From: CAZCQP01 sp964500895
Lineage (GTDB): Bacteria > Bacillota > Clostridia > Lachnospirales > JAISER01
DNA: 64,000 nucleotides
Assembly: GCA_964500895.1 (NCBI GenBank)
Contig: CAZCQP010000005.1
Location: 1 to 64,000, forward strand
Direction: 5' to 3'
This document shows positions 8,251 to 16,933 of the stretch, in pieces (the stretch's first letter is position 1; each line of letters begins with the position of its first letter). Under the pieces are notes generated by a model. It made no database searches and was not told where the DNA came from. It worked only from the letters and a program-made list of their open reading frames with translations. Both the position numbers and the translations under genes were made by a program.

Positions 8251-8487
8251 ATGGCCTTAAAAAGACTCGTCTACCCCATGCCCGAGGATGTACTGGCGGC
8301 GCTGGAAAGCAGCGGCTTAACCGCTAGCTATAATGCCCGCCCGCCCTACCAGCGCAATGATTATATTGGCTGGATTACCAGGGCCAAACGGCAGGAGACA
8401 CGAACCAAACGTCTGAACCAGATGCTGGACGAACTGAAAAACGGCGACAAATACATGGGTATGGATTATGCCGCCAATACGCTGTAA
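8251..8487 (+). CDS. YdeI/OmpD-associated (OmdA) domain small protein
   Basis: 78 residues. The C-terminal half (NDYIGWITRAKRQETRTKRL followed by NQMLDELKNG) resembles the YdeI/OmdA C-terminal domain, which is found alone in small proteins and fused to other domains. Its biochemical role is not established. The N-terminal part (VYPMPEDVLAALESSGL) fits the helical start of the domain. AAGGAGATG lies 8 bases before the ATG. Co-transcribed with the preceding small gene. Confidence 0.7.
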   Translation: MALKRLVYPMPEDVLAALESSGLTASYNARPPYQRNDYIGWITRAKRQETRTKRLNQMLDELKNGDKYMGMDYAANTL

Positions 8488-8514
8488 AGGCGGATTCCAC
8501 ATCCGCCTTTTTAT
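8486..8514 (+). terminator. Rho-independent terminator
   Basis: AAAGGCGGAT (8486-8495) pairs perfectly with ATCCGCCTTT (8501-8510) around a 5-base loop, followed by T-rich sequence. The stem begins within the stop codon of the OmdA-like gene. Confidence 0.9.
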
Positions 8515-8548
8515 TGTAGTGATGGATTGTATATCCGCCCCCATGTTT

Positions 8549-9985
8549 TTATTCCCCCGCAGCCACCCGCTGCCCTTCTGAAAGCCCTTGTACATTGGCA
8601 TCCACAATGACCACATCATCAGCAGAAACGCCGCTTTCCACCACATATTCCGTGCGCAAGGTTTGCCCTAATGTGACCGGCGTTTGCACGGCCTTGCCCC
8701 CTACCACCAGCCACAGACAATCTTGCCCAGATTCATCTTTAAAAACTGCGGTTTTAGGCACCGTCAGCTGGTTGTCTGCTTGATAAGTAAAAAACCATAC
8801 ATCCACGTCAAAACCAGTGTCCAAGGTTACCGCATTTTCTGTTAGCTCCGGCAGGATGCGCACTTTCACTTTCCGCTCCTCCAGCCCCATGGATGAAAGT
8901 TTCACCGTGGCCTGGCTATCTATAAAGTCTACCGTTCCTTCAAAGGTTACATCCCCCTGTTGGCGTTTGGCCACCAACCGCACTTGGTCCCCTTCCTGTA
9001 CGCTGTCCCTGTCTTTGGTGGGAATAAAAACTTCAATCAACTGGGAAGAAGGCCCTGTAATCACCGCAATGGGTGTTTGAGGGCTGGCCATGTTGCTGTT
9101 TTTAACCGGTAAACTGGTAATCATCCCATCTATGGGTGCTGTAACGGTGGTATCCGCCAGCTGCTTTTCAATCAGGCTGATGGAAGCCTGGTTACTTTCA
9201 ATCAGGGTGTTGTAGTAATTTTGCATACCCGCTGTGTAGCTTTTGGCCATGGCAGCGTCCAGGCTTTGCATTTGCTGTTCCAAAGCGGCTTTCATGGCGT
9301 TGTAATAGTCAGCGCTATTGCCTTGATCCCCGCCCTTTTCAATGAGGGTCAGCTGCTGGATGGCACTATTTAGCCTGGCTTGGGCTGCGGCTACGGCTTG
9401 CTGGGCTGCCGTATACTCTTTTTGGCTAATGATGCTATTTTCCCACAACAAGGCCGCCCTTTCCATATCACTTTGGGCCGCTTCCAACTCATTTCGGCTC
9501 TGTTCCACCAAAATGTTCTGCAACCGTAACTGCTCACCTTTGGACATAGCGGACTGGCTTTCCTGGGCTATGAGCGCTTGGTACTCCCCTTGCAAGCTGT
9601 CCTTGTTCAGCTTCAAACTGTCCCGCTGACGCTGTTCCTCCAAGGTTAAGTTTTGTATCTGCGCACGGTAGCCGGAAATACCGCTTTGCAGCTGGGCCTT
9701 TTCCGCCAACATTGCGGCATCATCTAACACACACAGCACATCCCCCTTCCGAACAGGGTCATTTTCTGCCACATGCACAGACAGTACCTTCCCCCCTGCT
9801 ACGGGATAAACGGACATTTCATCCGCAGCCTTCACAAAACCCTGCTCAATGAAATAACTTTCTGCCCGTTTCGGCGCCACGGTGTAAACATCCACCACCA
9901 GCGGCTTGAACATGCTTACAACGGCAACCGCCGCCAATGCCACGGTTGCCAACGCCCACAACGCCCATTTTACTTTCTTTTTCAT
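8549..9985 (-). CDS. MacA/YknX-type membrane fusion protein of an efflux ABC transporter
   Basis: 478 residues. One N-terminal membrane helix (about 8-28) is followed by a lipoyl/barrel-sandwich half (GGKVLSVHVAENDPVRKGDV, about 70-90), a long coiled-coil hairpin rich in Gln/Glu/Ala (about 100-265), the second barrel half (TVTAPIDGMITSLPVKNSN, about 280-300) and beta-barrel domains. It links an ABC permease to the outside and is the HlyD/MacA class. It is the last gene of a tetR-ATPase-permease-adaptor operon; its ATG overlaps the permease stop by one base (TAATG). AAGGAGAGGG precedes the start. The substrate is unknown; drugs, peptides or lipids are possible. Confidence 0.88.
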   Translation of the reverse strand: MKKKVKWALWALATVALAAVAVVSMFKPLVVDVYTVAPKRAESYFIEQGFVKAADEMSVYPVAGGKVLSVHVAENDPVRKGDVLCVLDDAAMLAEKAQLQSGISGYRAQIQNLTLEEQRQRDSLKLNKDSLQGEYQALIAQESQSAMSKGEQLRLQNILVEQSRNELEAAQSDMERAALLWENSIISQKEYTAAQQAVAAAQARLNSAIQQLTLIEKGGDQGNSADYYNAMKAALEQQMQSLDAAMAKSYTAGMQNYYNTLIESNQASISLIEKQLADTTVTAPIDGMITSLPVKNSNMASPQTPIAVITGPSSQLIEVFIPTKDRDSVQEGDQVRLVAKRQQGDVTFEGTVDFIDSQATVKLSSMGLEERKVKVRILPELTENAVTLDTGFDVDVWFFTYQADNQLTVPKTAVFKDESGQDCLWLVVGGKAVQTPVTLGQTLRTEYVVESGVSADDVVIVDANVQGLSEGQRVAAGE

Positions 9986-12339
9986 TATTCCCTCTCCTTT
10001 AAGGCATCCACCAGTTCAAAACGCCGGATGTTTTTCATTGTGGAACGGTTAGCCACCCACACCGCCGCCATACAGCCTGCAATGGCCTGTAGATAGGCAC
10101 TTGGCGGCGTATAGGTAGGAATGGTGAACATTTCCACGTCCATCATATTTGAAACGCTTATTTTCAAAAACAAAGTAAACGGCACCCCCAGCCCAATGCC
10201 CAACAAGCATAAAAACCAGTATTCCAGCCCCATCATGCCCCCCACTTCCTCTGCATACATCCCCAGCACCCGCAAAGTAGCAAATTCCCGCTTCCGTTCG
10301 GAAAGGGAAATGGCGGCGGTGTTATAAATGATAGCAAAAGCCACCACCGCCCCCATCACTTGCATCAAGCCCATAAGGTACGTATAGGAACCCAGGAAGC
10401 TGACATAGGAAGCCAGTGTGTCCGCCTTGTCCTCTAACACCGCCACATTCTTAGCATTTTGCAGCCACTTTTTCATGCCGGGCATGTCGTTGGTTTGCAC
10501 CATAACCGCTGTGACGCTGTTTTCCATGGCGAAAATACCAGCCAGCGCATCCATGTCCATGGCGCAGCTGCTGCCCAGGTTTTGGGTGACAATGCCTGTG
10601 ACGGCCACAGGCACATCCTCCGGCAGCAAAGGGGATTCTATGCGTAATATGTCTCCCGCCTTGGCCTCCAGCTTCTGGGCAAGGCTGTTGCTGATGATGA
10701 TGCCCTTGTCTGGGGGAGGAAAGTTTGCTTTCAGGTCATTATCATAAATTTTATACAAGGTGCTGTCCGGCTTCACACCGGTGATGATACTCCCTGTATT
10801 CAGATGGGCGTGGTGCAGCACCACCGGTAGCTCCAAAATCCCTTCCGCCAGCACCACCCCCGGCCCCCCGTCCACATTGGACAGGGCAGAAGCTTCATGC
10901 ACCGGCGTTTGCAAGGACACCTTCATGTCGTAGCGCTGTACCTTGGTAAACTGGTTGATGAGCATGTCATCAAACATGCTGTTAAAAGAACCCATAAAGG
11001 CCAGCATTCCAAAGGAAAACATCACCCCCATCACGATAAACAGCGCCCGGAAAGGGTTTCTGGCCATGCTGCGCACCGCCATGACACCGCCAGTGTCCAG
11101 TATAGCCAACAGCAGCTTCACTTTCTTCACCGGATCCCACTTGGCTAACTTAGGTGCTTCCGGCCGCATGGCGTCTGCGGGTAGCAGTTTGGTCACTTTA
11201 CGCACGCCCATGTACGCCCCCAACATCCCACCTGCCACAGCAGTGGCAAACCCAGCGGCCATGTACACAAACGCTGTGTTTTCCTCCACCACCGGCAGTT
11301 TAAAATACTGGCTGTACAACTCCGTCATCATATTAATAAGCCCGTAGCCAAAGACAACGCCCAGCAGTCCACCCACCGCCCCGGTGATGCCCCCGTACAG
11401 CAAATAGTGCCCCACAATTTTGCCATTGCTGTACCCAAAAGCTTTCATGGTGCCGATTTCCATGCGCTCCTGCTCCATCACCCGCTTGAGCATTAAATAG
11501 AGCACCACCATGGCCATGGCCACAAACACAAAGGGAATGCTGGTGGACATGGAGGAAATGGAGGTCAGCTCCGTATCCAGCATCAAGTAGCTGGTTTGGT
11601 CTTTTTTAGGAATGAGCGCCGTCACGCCGTAAGGTTTGAGTGCATCTTCCAGTGTTATTTTCACGCGTTCAAAGGTAACGCCAGGTTCCAAGGTAAAGCA
11701 CACGTGGTTATAAGTGCCCGCTGTGTTCAGCCAGGCCGCCATGTCGTCCACCGGCATATACCCAATGGAAAAAGTGGCCGGGTTGGGCAAAAGCTCTTTG
11801 GCATCCTTCACCACATATACATATTCCGGGCTGTCTGCCGAACCGGCAATGGTAAAGTCTGTAGCCCTGCCGCTTACCAGCAGGGTGAGGCTGTCCCCCA
11901 TGCTTAATTGATGGGCGGCCATAAAATCCTGGGCCAGCAGCACCTCTCCTGGCTGCGAAAACCCGCCGTCAGTCACCAAAATGCCGTTGATGGGGTTTTC
12001 CTCCGTTGGGTCTACAGACACCACCCGCAACGTAATCACCCGGTCGTCCCCGGGTATGAGTACCCGCACATCTTCCACCAGCCGCAGGGATACATCCTCA
12101 ACGCCCTCAATGGCCAGCAGCCGGTCTTTGGCCGTGGCGGGAATGGCCGTAACGGTGGCAAACACGTCTGCCAGCCGTTTTTCCTTGTAATACTGCTCTT
12201 TGGCAAGTTCCAGCTTCACCGATGTAGCCCCCATGGCCACAAACAACATGGTGCCGATGGCAATGAGCAAAATGCAGGCCAGATAAGCCCGTTTGTTGCG
12301 CCAAATGGAACGCAGCGCCTTTTTCAGTAATATTGCCAC
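9985..12339 (-). CDS. FtsX/MacB-family ABC transporter permease
   Basis: 784 residues with the double-FtsX layout. An N-terminal helix (about 17-37) is followed by a large extracellular MacB-PCD-like region (about 45-255), three helices (about 265-380), a further helix near 430, a second extracellular domain and three C-terminal helices (about 660-760). It begins KALRSIWRNKRAYLACILL, typical of LolC/MacB-type permeases. The start is GTG, immediately after the ATPase stop (TAA-GTG), with GAGGTGGTG upstream. It couples the ATPase to substrate export with the MacA-like adaptor. Confidence 0.88.
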   Translation of the reverse strand: MAILLKKALRSIWRNKRAYLACILLIAIGTMLFVAMGATSVKLELAKEQYYKEKRLADVFATVTAIPATAKDRLLAIEGVEDVSLRLVEDVRVLIPGDDRVITLRVVSVDPTEENPINGILVTDGGFSQPGEVLLAQDFMAAHQLSMGDSLTLLVSGRATDFTIAGSADSPEYVYVVKDAKELLPNPATFSIGYMPVDDMAAWLNTAGTYNHVCFTLEPGVTFERVKITLEDALKPYGVTALIPKKDQTSYLMLDTELTSISSMSTSIPFVFVAMAMVVLYLMLKRVMEQERMEIGTMKAFGYSNGKIVGHYLLYGGITGAVGGLLGVVFGYGLINMMTELYSQYFKLPVVEENTAFVYMAAGFATAVAGGMLGAYMGVRKVTKLLPADAMRPEAPKLAKWDPVKKVKLLLAILDTGGVMAVRSMARNPFRALFIVMGVMFSFGMLAFMGSFNSMFDDMLINQFTKVQRYDMKVSLQTPVHEASALSNVDGGPGVVLAEGILELPVVLHHAHLNTGSIITGVKPDSTLYKIYDNDLKANFPPPDKGIIISNSLAQKLEAKAGDILRIESPLLPEDVPVAVTGIVTQNLGSSCAMDMDALAGIFAMENSVTAVMVQTNDMPGMKKWLQNAKNVAVLEDKADTLASYVSFLGSYTYLMGLMQVMGAVVAFAIIYNTAAISLSERKREFATLRVLGMYAEEVGGMMGLEYWFLCLLGIGLGVPFTLFLKISVSNMMDVEMFTIPTYTPPSAYLQAIAGCMAAVWVANRSTMKNIRRFELVDALKERE

Positions 12340-13044
12340 TTACCACACCACCTCGTCCGGCTCAATGGGGTTTGAATTTTCTTCAATGCGGTCGATAAGG
12401 CCGTCTTTGACGTGCAAAACCCGGTGGGCGATGTTGGCAATGGCGGCGTTATGGGTGATGATGACCACCGTTTTGCCGTACACCCGGTTAAAATCTTTCA
12501 ACACCTTCAACACCTGAATGCCTGTGGATACGTCCAGCGCCCCGGTGGGCTCGTCGCAAAGGAGGATGGCCGGGTTTTTAGACACCGCACGGGCAATGGC
12601 CACCCGCTGCTGCTGCCCGCCGGAAAGCTGGGAAGGGAAATGGTCTCCCCGTTCTGCCAGGCCCACTTGCTCTAAAAGTTCATCAATGGCTATGGGTGCT
12701 TCCACCAGCTCCGAGGCCAACAAAATATTTTCTTTGGCGGTCAGGCTGGGAATTAAGTTGTAAAACTGGAACACAAAACCCACCGCTTGCCGGCGGTAAC
12801 GGGTCAGTTGTTTTTCCGTCATGGTGGCCAGGCTTTCCCCTTGAAAACGTACATCCCCGGAGGTTGGCGTGTCGATGCCCCCAATGATATTGAGCAGCGT
12901 ACTTTTCCCAGAGCCGCTGGGGCCTAAAATAACCACAAATTCCCCTGGGAACAAGGACAGGGACACATCCCGCAAAGCAGAAACGGTCACCTCCCCCATC
13001 ACGTATGTTTTGGAAATGTGGTCAATGGTCAGTATGGGTTCCAT
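12340..13044 (-). CDS. MacB/LolD-type ABC transporter ATPase
   Basis: 234 residues with Walker A GPSGSGKST, Q-loop VFQFYNLIPSLTA, signature LSGGQQQRVAIARA, Walker B LLCDEPTGALD and switch His in VVIITHN. It powers the adjacent FtsX-type permease. AAGGAGGG lies ahead of the ATG. The first 23 bases overlap the 3' end of the tetR gene, indicating coupled translation in one operon under TetR control. Confidence 0.95.
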   Translation of the reverse strand: MEPILTIDHISKTYVMGEVTVSALRDVSLSLFPGEFVVILGPSGSGKSTLLNIIGGIDTPTSGDVRFQGESLATMTEKQLTRYRRQAVGFVFQFYNLIPSLTAKENILLASELVEAPIAIDELLEQVGLAERGDHFPSQLSGGQQQRVAIARAVSKNPAILLCDEPTGALDVSTGIQVLKVLKDFNRVYGKTVVIITHNAAIANIAHRVLHVKDGLIDRIEENSNPIEPDEVVW

Positions 13045-13678
13045 GGCTTCCCTCCTTATAAAAGGCCGCTTTCAAAATGTCTAAGTAAGCGTTCATCCTG
13101 GCCACAGCTTCGGCCATATAAGTTTCATCCAGCTTATCCAGGCTGCTCAGCCGCTTTTGCTCCTCTGCCCCAAAACCCTCCAGCGTCCACCAAATGATTT
13201 GCAGCGCTTTCGCCACATCTATGCCCGGCTTAAACCGGGACGTATCTACTTGAGCCAACAATTGGTGGGACATTTCCGCCACAGCCTGCCCATATTCCTG
13301 GTTCATCAGCTGGCGCACAAATGGGTCTTCATCTTTATAAACACTAAACACAAAAGTTGTAATGGCTGGGTAGCGGTGGAACATTTGCAGCTTTAAAAAA
13401 GCCAGCCGGCTCCATTTTTCAAAAGGGTCCGTGCCCATGTCTTCTATTTTTGCATAAAGTTCTGTTTTTAATGTATGAAAGCTGTAATGCACCAGAAACT
13501 CAAAAAGGGCCTGTTTACTAGGAAAGTAGTGAAACAGAGCCCCTTTTGAAATTTCCGCACGGGAAACAATGGCGTTGGTAGACGCTTGTTTGTAGCCTTT
13601 TACAGCAAATTCCTGCAATGCGGCGTTTAAAATACGGTCTTGCTTTTCCTGGCTTAACGCCTGAAAATTGTCGTGCAT
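13022..13678 (-). CDS. TetR/AcrR-family repressor of the efflux operon
   Basis: 218 residues. The N-terminal helix-turn-helix region reads RILNAALQEFAVKGYKQAS then TNAIVSRAEISKGALFHYF, the TetR signature ending in the recognition helix. The rest is an all-helical ligand domain. It is the first gene of the four-gene operon and overlaps the ATPase gene. GGAGGTG precedes the ATG. Two matching 17-bp palindromes lie upstream at 13703 and 13741, one over the -35 and one just past the -10, so autorepression relieved by a pump substrate is the natural inference. Confidence 0.92.
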   Translation of the reverse strand: MHDNFQALSQEKQDRILNAALQEFAVKGYKQASTNAIVSRAEISKGALFHYFPSKQALFEFLVHYSFHTLKTELYAKIEDMGTDPFEKWSRLAFLKLQMFHRYPAITTFVFSVYKDEDPFVRQLMNQEYGQAVAEMSHQLLAQVDTSRFKPGIDVAKALQIIWWTLEGFGAEEQKRLSSLDKLDETYMAEAVARMNAYLDILKAAFYKEGSHGTHTDH

Positions 13679-13702
13679 GAAGCACCTCCGGCTGGCAGCA
13701 GT

Positions 13703-13719
13703 TTGACCAGTGTGGTCAA
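13703..13719. promoter_or_regulatory. TetR operator, downstream copy
   Basis: TTGACCAGTGTGGTCAA, a 7+3+7 perfect palindrome, lies between the -10 and the tetR start. It shares its half-site TTGAC(C) with the second copy at 13741. Confidence 0.8.
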
Positions 13720-13728
13720 TTTACATTC

Positions 13729-13757
13729 ATCCTACCACCATTGACCGGAGTAGTCAA
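13729..13757 (-). promoter_or_regulatory. Promoter of the tetR-efflux operon
   Basis: On the minus strand TTGACT (13752-13757), a 17-base spacer and TAGGAT (13729-13734). The -35 is embedded in the upstream operator. Confidence 0.75.
13741..13757. promoter_or_regulatory. TetR operator, upstream copy
   Basis: TTGACCGGAGTAGTCAA is a near-palindrome of the same 17-bp length and half-sites as the copy at 13703. The two centres are 38 bp apart. It overlaps the -35 of the operon promoter. Confidence 0.78.
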
Positions 13758-13767
13758 TAGAATAATT

Positions 13768-14184
13768 TTACTCCCCAATAATTTTAACCAGTACCCGCTT
13801 ATTCCGGCGGCCGTCAAATTCCCCGTAAAAAATCTGCTCCCAGGTGCCAAAATCCAGCTTGCCGTTGGTGACGGCACACACCGCTTCCCGGCCCATGATG
13901 GTGCGCTTTAAATGGGCATCGGCGTTGTCTTCGTAGCCGTTGTGGTGGTATTGGTCGTAAGGCTTTTCCGGGGCCAGCTTTTCCAGCCACCGCTCAAAAT
14001 CCCGGTGCAAGCCGCTTTCGTTGTCGTTAATGAACACGCTGGCAGTGATATTCATGGCGTTCACCAGCACCAACCCTTCCTTGATGCCACTTTCCCGTAA
14101 AGCCGCTTCCACCTGGGGGGTGATGTTGATGAACGCCCGGCGGGAATCTGTGTGAAAGGTGAGTTCCTTGCGAAAACTTTTCAT
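13768..14184 (-). CDS. YjbQ (UPF0047) family protein
   Basis: 138 residues of the YjbQ family, which has been linked to a secondary thiamine-phosphate synthase activity; its physiological role is unsettled. Motifs visible are GLVLVNAMNITASVFINDNE, the metal-site segments YDQYHHNGYEDNADAHLKRT and VTNGKLDFGTWEQIFYGEFD, and the C-terminal RVLVKIIGE. The start at 14184, with AGGAGG upstream, is preferred over 14226, which would extend into mtnA. Only one base separates it from the mtnA stop, so the two genes form a small operon. Confidence 0.9.
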   Translation of the reverse strand: MKSFRKELTFHTDSRRAFINITPQVEAALRESGIKEGLVLVNAMNITASVFINDNESGLHRDFERWLEKLAPEKPYDQYHHNGYEDNADAHLKRTIMGREAVCAVTNGKLDFGTWEQIFYGEFDGRRNKRVLVKIIGE

Positions 14185-14185
14185 G

Positions 14186-15238
14186 CTAAACAACCTCCTG
14201 AATGAAATGAAGTTGGTCTGGGGCAAACACGCCCCTTTCTGTTACAAATGCGGTAATCAGCCCATGGTCCGTCACGTCGAAAGCTGGGTTGTAGGTTTTC
14301 ACACCGGCGGGCGCCATGGGTGTTTCATACCATAAATCCGTGATTTCGCTGCCCTCACGCAGTTCAATGGGAATGTCCTTCCCTTGGGGGCACTGGAAAT
14401 CAATGGTAGACGTGGGGGCGCATATGTAAAAAGGAATGCCGTAGTGCTTGGCCAAAATGGCCACCCCGGAAGTGCCAATTTTATTGGCTGCATCCCCGTT
14501 GGCGGCCACCCGGTCACAGCCGGTAAACACCGCATCCACCCAACCTTGCTTCATGACGATGGAAGCCATGTTGTCACAAATAAGGGTCACGTCCACCCCC
14601 GCCTGGGAAAGCTCAAAAGCCGTAAGCCGTGCCCCTTGCAGCAATGGCCGGGTTTCATCGGCAAACACTTTCAGGCCATACCCCTTTTCTTGCCCCACAT
14701 ACACCGGGGCCAGCGCCGTGCCGTACCGGGAAGTGGCCAGCCACCCGGCGTTGCAGTGGGTTAAAATGGTCATGCCCGGTTTCAGCAACGTCAGGCCGTG
14801 TTCCCCAATGGCCCGGCACACAGCGGCATCTTCCTGTAAAATGGTTTCCGCTTCTTCGTACAAGGTTTCAATAATTGCAGGCACAGGCAAGGCTTTCACT
14901 TGCTGTGCTTTGTTTGCCATCCGTTCCAGCGCCCAGAACAGATTCACTGCTGTGGGCCGGGAAGAAGCCAAATAATGTTTGGCAGATTCCAGTTCTTCAA
15001 AAAAAGCATCATGGCCGCTTTCTTTTAAATCCTTTACCGCTATATACAAACCGAAGGCTGCGGTAATACCGATAGCTGGCGCACCCCGCACAGCCAGCCG
15101 TTTGATGGCATCCCACACCGCTTCTTTGGTGGCCAGAGACAGCACCACACATTCCTGGGGCAACCGGGTTTGGTCAATGATATTGAGAACAGTTTGTTCC
15201 TTATTAAAGGCTACGTTATTAGGCAAGGTATTTTGCAT
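14186..15238 (-). CDS. mtnA: S-methyl-5-thioribose-1-phosphate isomerase
   Basis: 350 residues converting methylthioribose-1-P to methylthioribulose-1-P in methionine (or methylthioadenosine) salvage. Family motifs are RLAVRGAPAIGITAAFG, the catalytic Cys in THCNAGWLAT, FADETRPLLQGARLTA and the catalytic Asp in GCDRVAANGDAANKIGT, with a TSTIDF segment near the C-terminus. eIF2B-alpha-like proteins share the fold, but these motifs favour MtnA. The start at 15238 with GGAGG is preferred over 15253. No other methionine-salvage gene is nearby; a truncated salvage or an MTA-to-aldehyde shunt, as in other anaerobes, is possible. Confidence 0.93.
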   Translation of the reverse strand: MQNTLPNNVAFNKEQTVLNIIDQTRLPQECVVLSLATKEAVWDAIKRLAVRGAPAIGITAAFGLYIAVKDLKESGHDAFFEELESAKHYLASSRPTAVNLFWALERMANKAQQVKALPVPAIIETLYEEAETILQEDAAVCRAIGEHGLTLLKPGMTILTHCNAGWLATSRYGTALAPVYVGQEKGYGLKVFADETRPLLQGARLTAFELSQAGVDVTLICDNMASIVMKQGWVDAVFTGCDRVAANGDAANKIGTSGVAILAKHYGIPFYICAPTSTIDFQCPQGKDIPIELREGSEITDLWYETPMAPAGVKTYNPAFDVTDHGLITAFVTERGVFAPDQLHFIQEVV

Positions 15239-15257
15239 TGTGCATTCCTCCATTTCA

Positions 15258-16055
15258 TTACAGCCAGCGGGTGGCCATTACCAACACGCCCCACAGCACC
15301 AGCAGCACCATGGCCTTATAATCCAACGAAGCCAGCTTTAACGCCTTCATCCGGGTGCGGTTTACATCCCCCCGGTAGCACCGGGCTTCCATGGCCATGG
15401 CCAATTCGTCGGCCCGGCGAAACGCAGACACGAACAGGGGCACCAACAGCGGAATCAAGCTTTTAGCCTTTTTCAATAGGCCGCCTGTGTCAAAGTCTGC
15501 CCCACGGGCCATTTGGGCTTTCATAATTTTGTCCATTTCTTCCATTAAAGTGGGAATAAACCGCAGGGCAATGGTCATCATCATGGCAATTTCATGGGCG
15601 GGAACCCCTAGCTTTTTAAAAGGTTTCAGTAAAAACTCAATGCCGTCTGTTAAAGCGATGGGGGATGTGGTGAGCGTAAGCACCGATGAACCGGTAACCA
15701 GCAGCACCAACCGAAGCCCCATTTTCACCGCCGTTTCCACCCCTTCCATGGTGAGGGTTAAAAAGCCGAAACGCCATAGGATATGGGTACCTCCCGTAAA
15801 AAAGGCGTTTAACACCACGGTAAAGATAAGGATGAACATAATCCCTTTAAGCCCCCGGAACATAAACCCTGGGGGCACTTTGGATAGGGCAATCACCCCG
15901 GCTAAAAATAGCACCACCAGCCCGTAGCCCAATAGGCTGTTTACCGCAAAGAGCAAGATAATATAAGCAAAGGTGGCCACCAGCTTCACCCGAGGGTCCA
16001 GCCGGTGGATGACAGATTGGGCCGGGTAATATTGGCCAATTACCATGTTTTTCAT
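15258..16055 (-). CDS. ecfT: Energy-coupling factor transporter transmembrane protein EcfT
   Basis: 265 residues with about five or six membrane helices (first near 25-75). The two cytoplasmic coupling motifs are visible as KAQMARGADF and AMEARCYRGD, which contact the two ATPases. EcfT joins EcfA1/EcfA2 to interchangeable S components for vitamins or metals. Its start overlaps ecfA2 by four bases, with GGGTGGAG upstream. The C-terminus is close to mtnA, 19 bases away. No S component is encoded here, as in group II ECF modules that are shared. Confidence 0.93.
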   Translation of the reverse strand: MKNMVIGQYYPAQSVIHRLDPRVKLVATFAYIILLFAVNSLLGYGLVVLFLAGVIALSKVPPGFMFRGLKGIMFILIFTVVLNAFFTGGTHILWRFGFLTLTMEGVETAVKMGLRLVLLVTGSSVLTLTTSPIALTDGIEFLLKPFKKLGVPAHEIAMMMTIALRFIPTLMEEMDKIMKAQMARGADFDTGGLLKKAKSLIPLLVPLFVSAFRRADELAMAMEARCYRGDVNRTRMKALKLASLDYKAMVLLVLWGVLVMATRWL

Positions 16056-16933
16056 CGTTCTCCACCCGCCCCTTTCAGCATGTTTAAAAGCACCTGGGTG
16101 GCCCCTTCGGTGGTGTATATATCTGACGGCACGTCAAAGCCCTTTTCCCTCAATGCTTCCATAAGCAGGCTCATTTGGGGCACAGCCAGGCCCATGGCAC
16201 GCAATGCTTCCCCTTGGGTGAACACCTGTTGGGGGGTGCCGGTTAACGCTGCTTTGCCTTTGTGCATCACAATCAAGGAGTCGCACAGGCTGGCTACGTC
16301 CTCCATGCTGTGGGACACCAAAAGCACTGTTAAAGAAAGCTTTTGATGCATGTCTTTTAAATTGCCCAGCAATTCGTCCCGGCCCCTGGGGTCCAGCCCG
16401 GCAGTGGGCTCGTCTAGAATAAGCACCTCGGGAGACATGGCCAGCACACCGGCAATAGCTACCCGGCGTTTTTGCCCGCCGGAAAGCTCGAAGGGAGATT
16501 TATGGTAATCTGCTTCTTTCACCCCGGTTAATTCCAGCGCTTGGGTCACTCGCTGCTCCACTTCCTGCTGGGGCAACCCCATGCTGTTTGGCCCGAAAGA
16601 AACATCCTTAAACACGGTTTCTTCAAACAACTGATGCTCTGGGTATTGAAACACCAGCCCCACCTTTTTGCGCAACGCCCGCAAGCCCTTTTTCTCTGCA
16701 AGAATGTCTTGGTCGTCAATATAAATGTGGCCGGAAGAAGGTTTCAGCAGGGCATTTAAGTGCTGAATGAGCGTGGACTTCCCCGAACCGGTGTGCCCGA
16801 TAAGCCCCACAAAAGCGCCGTCTGCAATTTCCAGGTTCACGTCGTCTAAGGCCGCTTTGGCAAAGGGCAGCCCTTCGTTATAAATATGGGTCAAATGGCT
16901 GATTTTTATTTTTATCTTTTTGTCAGCTTGCAT
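16052..16933 (-). CDS. ecfA2: ECF transporter ATPase EcfA2
   Basis: 293 residues with Walker A GHTGSGKSTL, Q-loop VFQYPEHQLFEETV, signature LSGGQKRRVAIAG, Walker B VLILDEPTAGLD and switch His in LLVSHSM. The Q-loop and C-terminal extension are typical of the EcfA2 subunit. It pairs with EcfA1 to drive vitamin/metal uptake. It overlaps ecfA1 by 22 bases and ecfT by four. Confidence 0.94.
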   Translation of the reverse strand: MQADKKIKIKISHLTHIYNEGLPFAKAALDDVNLEIADGAFVGLIGHTGSGKSTLIQHLNALLKPSSGHIYIDDQDILAEKKGLRALRKKVGLVFQYPEHQLFEETVFKDVSFGPNSMGLPQQEVEQRVTQALELTGVKEADYHKSPFELSGGQKRRVAIAGVLAMSPEVLILDEPTAGLDPRGRDELLGNLKDMHQKLSLTVLLVSHSMEDVASLCDSLIVMHKGKAALTGTPQQVFTQGEALRAMGLAVPQMSLLMEALREKGFDVPSDIYTTEGATQVLLNMLKGAGGER

